From the NCBI GenBank assembly GCA_036794395.1, contig DAIRGS010000010.1:1-49176 (forward strand): a DNA stretch of 49,176 bases. Direction: 5' to 3'. Positions within the stretch are counted from its first letter, which is position 1; every line of letters starts with the position of its first letter. The notes under the pieces are model-generated. The model was not told the DNA's origin. It did not search any database and saw only the letters and a list, made by a program, of their open reading frames with translations. Both the position numbers and the translations under genes were made by a program. This DNA is from DASXMX01 sp036794395 (GTDB taxonomy: Bacteria; Planctomycetota; Phycisphaerae; Tepidisphaerales; Tepidisphaeraceae). This document shows positions 25,311 to 32,464 of the stretch, in pieces.

Positions 25311-25724
25311 TCAGACTTTGGGGATCTCGATCCATAGCAGGCCATTGCGGTAAGTGGCGCTGATGCGCTTGCGGTCGGCATCGGCGGGGATTTCGACTTC
25401 GCGGGTGAATCCGCCGTGATCGATTTCCATCAGATGGACGCGTACTTTTTCGTGGGAAGCTGAATCTCCATCCCAAAAACTCGGCACCGCCCGGGCTCCG
25501 CGCAGCTTGAGTCGCTGGTCGGCTACCTCGACGTCGATTTTTTCTTTTTCGACGCCCGCCAAATCCACGCACACGAGATACGAGCCCGAGGTTTCGTACA
25601 GATTGACGTTTGGGGTCCAGGTTTCGCTGGGATAAAAGAATCCTTTTTGAAACTGTTCCATCATTTTATTGGCCTGACGGGACAAATGAGGGAACGGCGG
25701 GTCGGTCGCTGCGGTAATCGGCAT
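25311..25724 (-). CDS. Hsp20/alpha-crystallin small heat-shock protein
   Basis: The ATG at 25724 has a GGAG ribosome-binding site six bases upstream and gives 137 residues; a longer frame to 25745 is less likely. The alpha-crystallin domain begins around TWTPNVNLYETSGSYLVCVD and continues with LAGVEKEKIDVEVADQRLKL. It ends with the conserved ATYRNGLLWIEIPKV, although the usual A-x-x-x-n-GvL motif reads NGLLWI. Small heat-shock proteins form oligomers that hold unfolding proteins. Location just upstream of lon on the same strand suggests a holdase-protease stress unit. No CIRCE element or clear sigma32-type promoter was found upstream. Confidence 0.93.
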   Translation of the reverse strand: MPITAATDPPFPHLSRQANKMMEQFQKGFFYPSETWTPNVNLYETSGSYLVCVDLAGVEKEKIDVEVADQRLKLRGARAVPSFWDGDSASHEKVRVHLMEIDHGGFTREVEIPADADRKRISATYRNGLLWIEIPKV

Positions 25725-25842
25725 GTCATCTCCGTTCGGTTGCAACGCTCATCATAGAGGGGTTCGGGCGAGTGTCGGAAGGCAAAAATGTGCACGGGGT
25801 GTTGGTGGGGCCGTTATGATGTAGTGTGCCAGGCTGGCCAAG

Positions 25843-25861
25843 CCCGCGGATGCGCCGCGGG
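25843..25861. repeat. GC hairpin upstream of the lipoprotein gene
   Basis: A perfect CCCGCGG/CCGCGGG stem of 7 bp with a five-base loop, itself flanked by TGGCCA-like sequences, lies just upstream of the proposed promoter at 25874. It lacks a T-run. It could insulate the divergent hsp20 and lipoprotein promoters or be a small dispersed palindrome. Confidence 0.45.
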
Positions 25862-25873
25862 AGGTGGCCAGTT

Positions 25874-25902
25874 TTGACATTCAAATGGGGGGTTGGCAGA
25901 AT
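25874..25902 (+). promoter_or_regulatory. Candidate sigma70 promoter of the lipoprotein gene
   Basis: A perfect TTGACA (25874-25879) is followed after 17 bases by CAGAAT (25897-25902, four of six matches to the -10 consensus), about 45 bp upstream of the start codon at 25948. Confidence 0.55.
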
Positions 25903-25947
25903 CGACGTAGATTGGCCCCAGAGTCGTGCCTCGCTCGGAGATAATCA

Positions 25948-28341
25948 ATGCGCGCACCGTGGAAACGAGCGGCGATCCTCGCCCTTGCCACTTGTAGTTT
26001 TTCGGTAGTTGGCGGTTGCAAGACCGATGTTGAAAAGGCGGACGAGGCCGTGTCCAGCGAACTATCGCAGGCTACCTCGTTGCTTTCGCTTGGGCAGCCT
26101 GATAAGGCGATGCAAGCTCTAGCGCAGACGACCACCAAAGGCTCGGCGCTGGCCAAAGTGCAATCCAATACCTTGCTGGCGCAGTCGCAGATAGCCGCGG
26201 CCGATTCCCTCCTGCAAAAGGTTTCGCAGGAGGAAGGAAAGATGTCGGCGGCGATTCTGGAACTGGAGCGGCTGGGGTGGCAGATCACCAGCAACAACGC
26301 GAGCACAACCGGTTTTAAGGCGCTGAACCCGACTGCCGGGCAGCAGGCGTTTGAGCAAGTCTCGACAGCGGCTGAAAAGGGTGAGGGCGGGGCGTGGGTA
26401 AAAGGGGCCGACGGGGGCGCGCCGATTCCGTCGCTGGCGGATGTGAAGCAGCGTGAAGAGACGCTGGGCGGGCAGATTGCCGAGCTCACCAAGCAGCGCA
26501 CTGAGATCGCGGCCAAACGCGCGTTGGCGCTTCAACAAGCCGAGAATTTTTCACGCCAGGCCGATTCAACCACCGGCAGTAATTCCACGGGATTTTTCAT
26601 TCAAGGCTCGAATCAGCGCAAAGAAGCGGGCGACGCCGAAGTGAAAATGCGCGATCTCGATGCGCAGATCCTCCCGCTTCAGCAACAACTGGACATTGCC
26701 AGGGAGCAGGAGCAGTCGATTCAGGCCACGCTGAGTTCGATCAAGGACCAGGTGGGCAAGCTGCAAACCGGCTGGCAGGGCGTACAAAAGCAGATGGATC
26801 AGTTGAAGGATTTTTCTGCCTCGCTGGTCAACGGTGGCGGGGCGGCCCCGACGGGCGGCGCGGGCGCTACGAGCCAGCCAACCGTGCAGGGGCTTAATGC
26901 GATCGCAACTGATCTGAACGAGCTAATCAAAGCCGCAACCGACGAGCGCGCCCAGGCGGCGGTATTTTTGAATGATGCGTATAAGCACCTGCTTGAAGCT
27001 CAGAAGCAGGCGGCGGACGCGCTGAAAGACATTCCCAAGCCCGGCGGAGCGAACGCCAAGGTGCCGGAGAAGGCGGCATGGCAAGCGCTGATTGAAATGA
27101 ATGATCCGGCGGAGTTTAAGGTGCGGCAGGCCGAGGTGCTGAGCGGGTTGGCACGGCTGTATGGCGGGCAATACCTTGAGCTGGCCCAGCGAAACGCCGT
27201 GGCCCGGGTGCTTGATCCGGCGCTGAAACAAGCCGGTGTTGAGTCGCAGGCGGCGGCTGCCCTGGGCAATGGCGGAGCGCCGACAGCGTCGGTTCGCGAA
27301 GCGGTGGACAAGATTTCGGCGGCCGTGAATAATCGCGAGTTCGCCGGTTACCAGGATCAGGCGGCCGAATTTGATACGCTCGCGGGCGGGCAAGCCACTC
27401 CGACAGACCAGGAGGCGATTGCCGCGGTGCGCCAGGATTTCTATTACGCATGGGCCGACAGCGTGGCCAATGACGTGATCGGCGGATCTTCGCAAGGCGA
27501 CCTGGGGCAGCTTCGAGTGAACGTGGCGCACCTGATTCGGATGACCAATCAGTATGCGTGGTATCTGATGGGCATCGCCCAAAACAAACAGGATGCACGT
27601 GGCCGCCTGGCTGTCGCAGTGACCGAGCGGAAGGCGATATCGGATAGCCAGAGCGGAAAGGGATTGTTGCCGCCGATGCTTCCGCCGGAACTGGCGGAGG
27701 TCGCGACTTCGCAGCCGGCCGGTGGCGCGGAAGCAGCGAGTCAGCCGGGGACAGGGGATCAAGCCACAACTGCACCGGCGGGCAGCCCCGGAACGGCTTC
27801 GGCGGATTCGCCCGATCAGGCGGCGGCGCGAACCGCGGCTCTGGCCATTTGCGATACCATCATGAACGGCGACGTCGACCAGGCCAAGACGATGGTTGTC
27901 GAAGATCGCGTTGAATTCCGCTCGCTGGCCAATTTCATGAAGGCATACGCGGATTTCAAGAAAGCCGCCGCGGCAAAGTTCCCGGATGATCTTTCGTCGA
28001 TCGCTCCGCCCATTGCTGATCTGCGGGATCAGATTAAGAGCGCACAGGTGGTTATTGCCGGCGATGTGGCCACGTTTAACAACCCTGGCGACAAGAACCC
28101 CGCCAAAGCAAAGCGTGTGAATGGCGTTTGGAAGATGGATTTCGCGCCGGTGGATCCGAATGAAACGACCAAGGCCCTGCAACTCTACAATGTGGTTGGT
28201 CCGATCTACACTCGCTCGATGATTGCCCTTCAAAGTGGCAAGTACAAGACGGCTGACGAATTGAAGCAGGCGGTGACTCAGGAACTCAAGCTTGCTGTTC
28301 CCAATTACGTGCCGCCGACAACCGCGCCGGCCGGTCAATGA
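25948..28341 (+). CDS. Large coiled-coil lipoprotein of unknown function
   Basis: The 797-residue product has a lipoprotein signal with lipobox VVGGC, placing the lipidated Cys near residue 24, so it is anchored to a membrane on the periplasmic side. The first 300 residues are mostly helical and rich in Gln, Ala and Lys, with long coiled-coil stretches (EETLGGQIAELTKQRTEIAA, then the QADSTTGSNSTG break, then LQQQLDIAREQEQSIQATL). A middle helical region of about 300-590 follows. A linker with TSQPAGG and ATTAPAG repeats comes next, and then an NTF2-like or similar small domain (AICDTIMNGDVDQAKTMV to VNGVWKMDF). I recognise no family for the whole. A structural or scaffold role at the envelope is inferred from architecture only. 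Confidence 0.7.
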   Translation: MRAPWKRAAILALATCSFSVVGGCKTDVEKADEAVSSELSQATSLLSLGQPDKAMQALAQTTTKGSALAKVQSNTLLAQSQIAAADSLLQKVSQEEGKMSAAILELERLGWQITSNNASTTGFKALNPTAGQQAFEQVSTAAEKGEGGAWVKGADGGAPIPSLADVKQREETLGGQIAELTKQRTEIAAKRALALQQAENFSRQADSTTGSNSTGFFIQGSNQRKEAGDAEVKMRDLDAQILPLQQQLDIAREQEQSIQATLSSIKDQVGKLQTGWQGVQKQMDQLKDFSASLVNGGGAAPTGGAGATSQPTVQGLNAIATDLNELIKAATDERAQAAVFLNDAYKHLLEAQKQAADALKDIPKPGGANAKVPEKAAWQALIEMNDPAEFKVRQAEVLSGLARLYGGQYLELAQRNAVARVLDPALKQAGVESQAAAALGNGGAPTASVREAVDKISAAVNNREFAGYQDQAAEFDTLAGGQATPTDQEAIAAVRQDFYYAWADSVANDVIGGSSQGDLGQLRVNVAHLIRMTNQYAWYLMGIAQNKQDARGRLAVAVTERKAISDSQSGKGLLPPMLPPELAEVATSQPAGGAEAASQPGTGDQATTAPAGSPGTASADSPDQAAARTAALAICDTIMNGDVDQAKTMVVEDRVEFRSLANFMKAYADFKKAAAAKFPDDLSSIAPPIADLRDQIKSAQVVIAGDVATFNNPGDKNPAKAKRVNGVWKMDFAPVDPNETTKALQLYNVVGPIYTRSMIALQSGKYKTADELKQAVTQELKLAVPNYVPPTTAPAGQ

Positions 28342-28617
28342 GTGACGGAGCTGCGGTGACCCGAAAATACATGATTCACCGCGGAGACGCCGCCTTCGGC
28401 TCTGAGGCTCAGGCTCGAAGAGAGATCGCAGAGAAAACCCAGAGCAATGGATTTGTGAATTGCGCGACAAACCCGCGTAGCGATTTTTGGTTGTAAGCTC
28501 TTGGTTCTATTGAATTCTCTGCGTGCTTGGTGTTTCTGCGATGAATAATCCTGCCTGGGGGGAATTGCGGTCGCTTGGACGGCAGCGCGTCGTGCTTTGC
28601 GATTATTCCGGCTTCAA
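28342..28617. other. Intergenic spacer between convergent genes
   Basis: This 276-bp gap between two convergent genes contains a 9-bp inverted repeat (CGCAGAGAA at 28427-28435 and its complement at 28515-28523) around a longer loop. There is no gene-like open frame. It may contain transcription ends for both neighbours, but no T-tailed hairpin was found. Confidence 0.4.
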
Positions 28618-29067
28618 TTATTTCGGCTTGATCACGCCGATCGTCAGCAGCAGGTTGGCGTAGATTTTCTGCTCGCCGGTGGCGATGGTGAGGCAGACGT
28701 CGGGGGTGCCGGCGGTGTCGTAGAACTTTTCACGGGGGATGTGCTCGAGGTCGGAATCGACTCCGGCGGCGTGAAGCACTTCGCGAAATTCGTTCCAGAT
28801 GGGGGGATCCTGCGACAGGGCGTTGGGGCCGGTGCGGGCATATTCCATGACTGCCGCGGCTTCGAACGGAACCTGGCTGACCAGCACCTTCAGCACATCC
28901 ACCGCGCCCAGCATTCCAGGGGCGAGATTGAGGTAAACCACTTCGGCATTGATGCCGCGTTTGGTCCAGTGGGGATAGTTGCCATCGGAGATCAGGACCT
29001 TCGCGCCATGCCCGGCTCGGGCTAAGGCACCGATGATTTGGGGGTGAATGAGTTGTCCGCGAATCAT
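28618..29067 (-). CDS. RbsD/FucU family sugar mutarotase
   Basis: This 149-residue protein matches the RbsD/FucU fold: HPQIIGALARAGHGAKVLISDGNYP near the N-terminus carries the conserved His, the GHG and the Asp and Asn of the active site. The later VLKVLVSQVPFEAAAVM and the C-terminal KIYANLLLTIGVIKP match the FucU branch, with a Tyr in the last motif. These enzymes interconvert pyranose and furanose forms or the anomers of fucose or ribose. No sugar transporter or kinase is adjacent, so the substrate cannot be fixed; fucose is the better guess from the sequence pattern. Confidence 0.85.
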   Translation of the reverse strand: MIRGQLIHPQIIGALARAGHGAKVLISDGNYPHWTKRGINAEVVYLNLAPGMLGAVDVLKVLVSQVPFEAAAVMEYARTGPNALSQDPPIWNEFREVLHAAGVDSDLEHIPREKFYDTAGTPDVCLTIATGEQKIYANLLLTIGVIKPK

Positions 29068-29173
29068 TGAATTCCTCCGGGCGGATCGTACTCAACGGGC
29101 CGCAAAACGAAACAATAAAGCATGCGAGGGGTCGGCGGGGGGAAGCGTGACTGCTTTGGCGGCTGCCTTTGAT

Positions 29174-29246
29174 TTCCCTCCACCGGCACGCCGGGGGAAG
29201 CGAGCGGAATTGGCGACTGCCCGCGAGCGGGTAGGGAGGGGGCTTG
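29174..29246. repeat. GC-rich palindromic repeat (copy 2, intergenic)
   Basis: It begins TTCCCTCCACCGGCACGCC, contains the core GAGCGGAATTGGCGACTGCC, and ends GGGTAGGGAGGGGGC. It shares the core almost exactly with the copy inside tsaD at 20071-20138, and its left part with the element upstream of rpmF (14956-14996). This one lies between the FucU-like and cyanophycinase-like genes, where it does not interrupt a reading frame. Confidence 0.8.
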
Positions 29247-29280
29247 GCTGTCCAGGCGAGAATTGGCGAACCAAAACGTG

Positions 29281-30204
29281 TTATCGTTGAACGGGCCGCC
29301 CCCCGCGTTGCGGAGGTGGGGATGCCCCAATTCCATATTTCACGATGCGGCGGGCCTTCATGTCATACACATCGCCCGTCGAAAGCACGTAGTACGGTTT
29401 CTCCCACGGCTCGTAGGGACGCTGATTATCGTGGACGGCGACTTTCCAGCGGCCCATGACCTCAAACTTATCGCCGGTGACGATGATGGCGGTTCCTTCG
29501 GATAAACCGATGCCCAACAGATCGGGATACTTTTTAATGACCGGATCGAGATCATCCCAACGCAGTCGGGTGTTGATGTGTTGATCGATGGCGCTGTGCT
29601 TGAGATATGCGAAGCCGTGTTGATGAGTTGTTTCGGAGGTCATCATGACATCGGGGCCGGAGGTATCGCCGCGAACGAGGTAATCGCCTTGGAGGGTCGC
29701 CCCGGCGGAGCTTCCCCCGATCACGCCGCCGCGTTCGAGGACTTTGGCGAACTCGGTCTGTGTGCGCGTGCCGGCGAAGGAATCGACGATGTTCCACTGA
29801 CGGCCGCCATCAAACCAAACCGCCGTCGCGTCCAATAGCGGCTTCACGAATTCTTCGGTATCCGCCACCTTCGGATCGGCGGTGTGGAGCATCCGCACGT
29901 TCTTTAGGCCGCGTCGTTTCCACGATGCGACCACCTGCTCTTCGTCATACGCCTTGACCGATCCATCGCGATTTTTGTTTCCAGCGGCGGTGGGCACGAT
30001 GACGAATGTCCCATCAACTGCTCCGCCCCCAAGTTGAATGAACCGCTCCATGATGCCGGTGCCCTCGGCGTTTCCGCCGCCGATGATGACGAGGGTGCCT
30101 TTGGGGGGGCCGTAGGTGGGGGCGGTGCTTTCATCCGACCACGCACACGGCGCGGTTCCGAGCAGGCCGATGATCATCGCTGTAACGGCCACTCGAATGC
30201 GCAT
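29281..30204 (-). CDS. Exported cyanophycinase-like peptidase (family S51)
   Basis: A signal peptide (MRIRVAVTAMIIGLLGTAPC, ending near AWS) precedes a 280-residue domain with S51 features. GTLVIIGGGNAEGTGIMERF lies at the start, and the nucleophile Ser is in GGVIGGSSAGATLQG. Then come LRWDDLDPVIKKYPDLLGIGL and SEGTAIIV. This is the cyanophycinase (CphB/CphE)-like branch, which cleaves beta-Asp-Arg dipeptides from cyanophycin, rather than dipeptidase PepE. Export suggests it acts on extracellular substrates. No cyanophycin synthetase is in the window. The DUF433 gene lies 15 bp upstream on the same strand. Confidence 0.85.
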   Translation of the reverse strand: MRIRVAVTAMIIGLLGTAPCAWSDESTAPTYGPPKGTLVIIGGGNAEGTGIMERFIQLGGGAVDGTFVIVPTAAGNKNRDGSVKAYDEEQVVASWKRRGLKNVRMLHTADPKVADTEEFVKPLLDATAVWFDGGRQWNIVDSFAGTRTQTEFAKVLERGGVIGGSSAGATLQGDYLVRGDTSGPDVMMTSETTHQHGFAYLKHSAIDQHINTRLRWDDLDPVIKKYPDLLGIGLSEGTAIIVTGDKFEVMGRWKVAVHDNQRPYEPWEKPYYVLSTGDVYDMKARRIVKYGIGASPPPQRGGRPVQR

Positions 30205-30219
30205 AGACTTCTCCCGATT

Positions 30220-30549
30220 TCAGACCCCTCGGCGAGCGGAAAGCCGCTCTCGAATCTCAGTCAGGTCCTTCAGTCCATGCTCGATTTTGTGTCGAACGTC
30301 TTTGGCTTGCCGGTCGCGGCCTGCCAAATATGTTTCAATTTCGCCGCGATGCTTCAAGTAGTACGCGATGACGGCATACACGTCAGCCAATGCCAACGTT
30401 TCGTATCGTTGCACAATTGACTCGGCGGTCGCGCCGTCCTGGAATGCCTGAATGACGAGTTCAAGCAACACCCGCGATTGCCCGACGCGGAGTGCGCCTG
30501 TCTCATCCTCGTGCAGAGGGGGAGGTTCAACCTGTAGCGCAATGCCCAT
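30220..30549 (-). CDS. DUF433 family protein
   Basis: The ATG at 30549 follows GGAG by six bases; a TTG four codons earlier is an alternative. The 109-residue protein shows the DUF433 pattern: GQSRVLLELVIQAFQDGATA, then ESIVQRYETLALADVYAVIA and YYLKHRGEIETYL. The fold is helical and probably DNA-binding; members are often antitoxin-like partners of DUF5615 PIN-type genes. No DUF5615 gene follows; the cyanophycinase-like gene does. The C-terminal helical extension (VRHKIEHGLKDLTEIRERLS) goes beyond the minimal domain. Confidence 0.75.
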   Translation of the reverse strand: MGIALQVEPPPLHEDETGALRVGQSRVLLELVIQAFQDGATAESIVQRYETLALADVYAVIAYYLKHRGEIETYLAGRDRQAKDVRHKIEHGLKDLTEIRERLSARRGV

Positions 30550-30686
30550 TTCAGTCTCCAATCCAACAGGATTGTATCAGCAAATCCCGTTTGCATGCAC
30601 GGTTTCACCCAGACACAAACACTGCAACAGGGCCATCGCATCTTCACGGCTCCATGCACTTGGCGGCATGAAAACGAAGATTCGAT

Positions 30687-31550
30687 GTGGGACACGTGTC
30701 AGCCCGCTCGACGAAATCCGCGTTTTCGGCGCGCTGTCGTACATCTACGCCCGAAGAGGCGATGGCCCTGTCCACTACAACCTCGGATCCACTGACTCGC
30801 TCTCCAGCGCAAGCACGCCGAATACACATTCGTGAACCTTCCGTAGCGGCTCATTTCGCACGAAGCGCTCTAAGCCATCTACGCATCGCGATTGCGGTTT
30901 TCCGAGCGGTCGCGAGAATCTCCCGAATGGCCTGCGACAACTCGGGGCGGCGTCGTGACCCCTCAAACTTCGAACGACTTTTGAATCGCTATGCGGCCGC
31001 CTTGGCAACGACGTCAATACCGATGGTGAGGCTGGCGGATCGCTACGTTATTCTTCTGCGTCAGTTCCTGGACTTCGTCGGTCGCGATCGCGCTATTGCT
31101 GGATCGAATGCCCACCATTATGCGTTCCTCTTGGACACGTTTCGAGCAGCGGACGAGCGCGCCGAACTTGCGAAGGAATTGGAGGCCCGCAGACGCGATC
31201 CCCTATTCCGGAATTTGCTTGAGAATTACGGTGGTGCGCAAATCGCTTGGGCGGTTCGACAAAGAGGCCGTGCCGAAACCTTTAACCTATCGATTAGGCG
31301 TGAGCTGCTTACGGAGGGCCATGATGGCAAGTGCGCGGATGTCAGCAGGAGCATCGATATCGAAGTCGAGCCCGGGATGGAAAAGGGTGCGGAGCCGATC
31401 GAGCGCAGCCCGGCGGACCTGTACGTCCTCGGCGTAAAGGCAATCAAGCAGAAACGTCGGGTCGGTTCGCAGGCGGTTCAATTCAGAATCGGACGCCGGT
31501 TTGAGTGGGGCCAGGTAGAGGTCGAGCAGAAGGTTTTGCTGAGGCGTTAG
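30687..31550 (+). CDS. Uncertain hypothetical protein
   Basis: The region 30562-31286 between divergent genes holds no recognised gene. The best candidate is this plus-strand frame, perhaps starting internally at 30927 (MACDNSGRRRD) or 31024. The middle section reads like a helical protein (FERLLNRYAAAL, LADRYVILLRQFLDFVGRD, TFRAADERAELAKELEARRR), and codon use there is plausible. Its last 260 bases run antisense over the well-supported gene at 31287-32438, and no strong ribosome-binding site is evident. It is unrecognised and may be a decayed or spurious frame. Confidence 0.3.
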   Translation: MGHVSARSTKSAFSARCRTSTPEEAMALSTTTSDPLTRSPAQARRIHIREPSVAAHFARSALSHLRIAIAVFRAVARISRMACDNSGRRRDPSNFERLLNRYAAALATTSIPMVRLADRYVILLRQFLDFVGRDRAIAGSNAHHYAFLLDTFRAADERAELAKELEARRRDPLFRNLLENYGGAQIAWAVRQRGRAETFNLSIRRELLTEGHDGKCADVSRSIDIEVEPGMEKGAEPIERSPADLYVLGVKAIKQKRRVGSQAVQFRIGRRFEWGQVEVEQKVLLRR

Positions 31551-32438
31551 AGTGGCGCGTGGGAGGTGATTGACGGCGTCGGCCCCGGCCGGCTGGGGGA
31601 TCTTTCGTAGCTCGGCCAAAGCGGTTCGCCGTGCGCGATAGTCCTCGGCGTTGAGGCGGGGGAGGATTTCATTGAGCCGCCGCATCACGGATTGATCTGG
31701 GGCCCGCGTGTCGGCGAACACTTGCCATGCCGTCGAGGGATCCGGAGCAAAGAGGTTTTCGTGTTCAATCGTGCGGAAGAGTGGTCGCAGATAGAGGTTG
31801 GACGGCTGCGGATATTCCCGGAGAAACGACACGAAATCGGACGAACTGAAATTGAGCTGTTGAGAGCTGCGGTTGTCCGGGCTGGAACTGCTGACCAGGA
31901 GCTGGGTGCTGGCGTCTTGTCCGAGTGTTTGGATTAACATCGTCTGCTGATTACCGCCGCCTGCCTGGATCGTCTGTGTGAGAATGATCCGGCCCTTGTC
32001 CATATCGCAACGGACCTGAAGATTGGTCACGCGATTGGGGGCGGGGAAATCCATGACATTGAGTTCAAAACGATCAAGTTCTTTGGTGACCGGGTCGCGG
32101 TGAAGCGTCACAAACCCGGTGCCGGGCACGCCCTCAACACGAACGCGCATCTGTTGATCGCCGGGCGTGGGGGCCGCCTGGCTTGAAAACTTGAGCTGCC
32201 GGGCCTCAACCTGGAGTTGAAACAGTTCGTCAATCCGTCGATCGCCCAAAACCGGCATTTGACGGAACCAGTTTTCTGAAAGCGATTTCTGGGTTTCCCA
32301 CTGCTTGCGGATTTCATCATCCGCGCGAGCGGGGTTGCTGAGAACCGAAGCGCCAATTGCCAGCCCGATGACCATGTACCGGCAAAGGGCCCGGTTAAGG
32401 CGTGGGAACCAACAGGACTTAAGCGTTTCGGTTGTCAT
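31287..32438 (-). CDS. Exported hypothetical protein
   Basis: The 383-residue product starts with a long n-region and a hydrophobic stretch (YMVIGLAIGASVLSNPARA) typical of a signal peptide ending at ARA. The middle part is beta-rich (GTGFVTLHRDPVTKELDRFE, then NLQVRCDMDKGRIILTQTI). The C-terminal half is helical with repeated YRARRTALAELRKI / VQVRRAALDRLRTL motifs that resemble degenerate HEAT-type helices. No family is recognised. It starts 26 bp after the next upstream gene stops and probably forms an operon with it. Confidence 0.7.
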   Translation of the reverse strand: MTTETLKSCWFPRLNRALCRYMVIGLAIGASVLSNPARADDEIRKQWETQKSLSENWFRQMPVLGDRRIDELFQLQVEARQLKFSSQAAPTPGDQQMRVRVEGVPGTGFVTLHRDPVTKELDRFELNVMDFPAPNRVTNLQVRCDMDKGRIILTQTIQAGGGNQQTMLIQTLGQDASTQLLVSSSSPDNRSSQQLNFSSSDFVSFLREYPQPSNLYLRPLFRTIEHENLFAPDPSTAWQVFADTRAPDQSVMRRLNEILPRLNAEDYRARRTALAELRKIPQPAGADAVNHLPRATLTPQQNLLLDLYLAPLKPASDSELNRLRTDPTFLLDCLYAEDVQVRRAALDRLRTLFHPGLDFDIDAPADIRALAIMALRKQLTPNR

Positions 32439-32464
32439 GATGGATACCGCGGCGGCTGCACAGA

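Noticed and set aside
26923..28470. Long minus-strand open frame of 515 codons
   Set aside because: Antisense to the coiled-coil lipoprotein gene, Arg/His-rich with no domain. It is a shadow frame.
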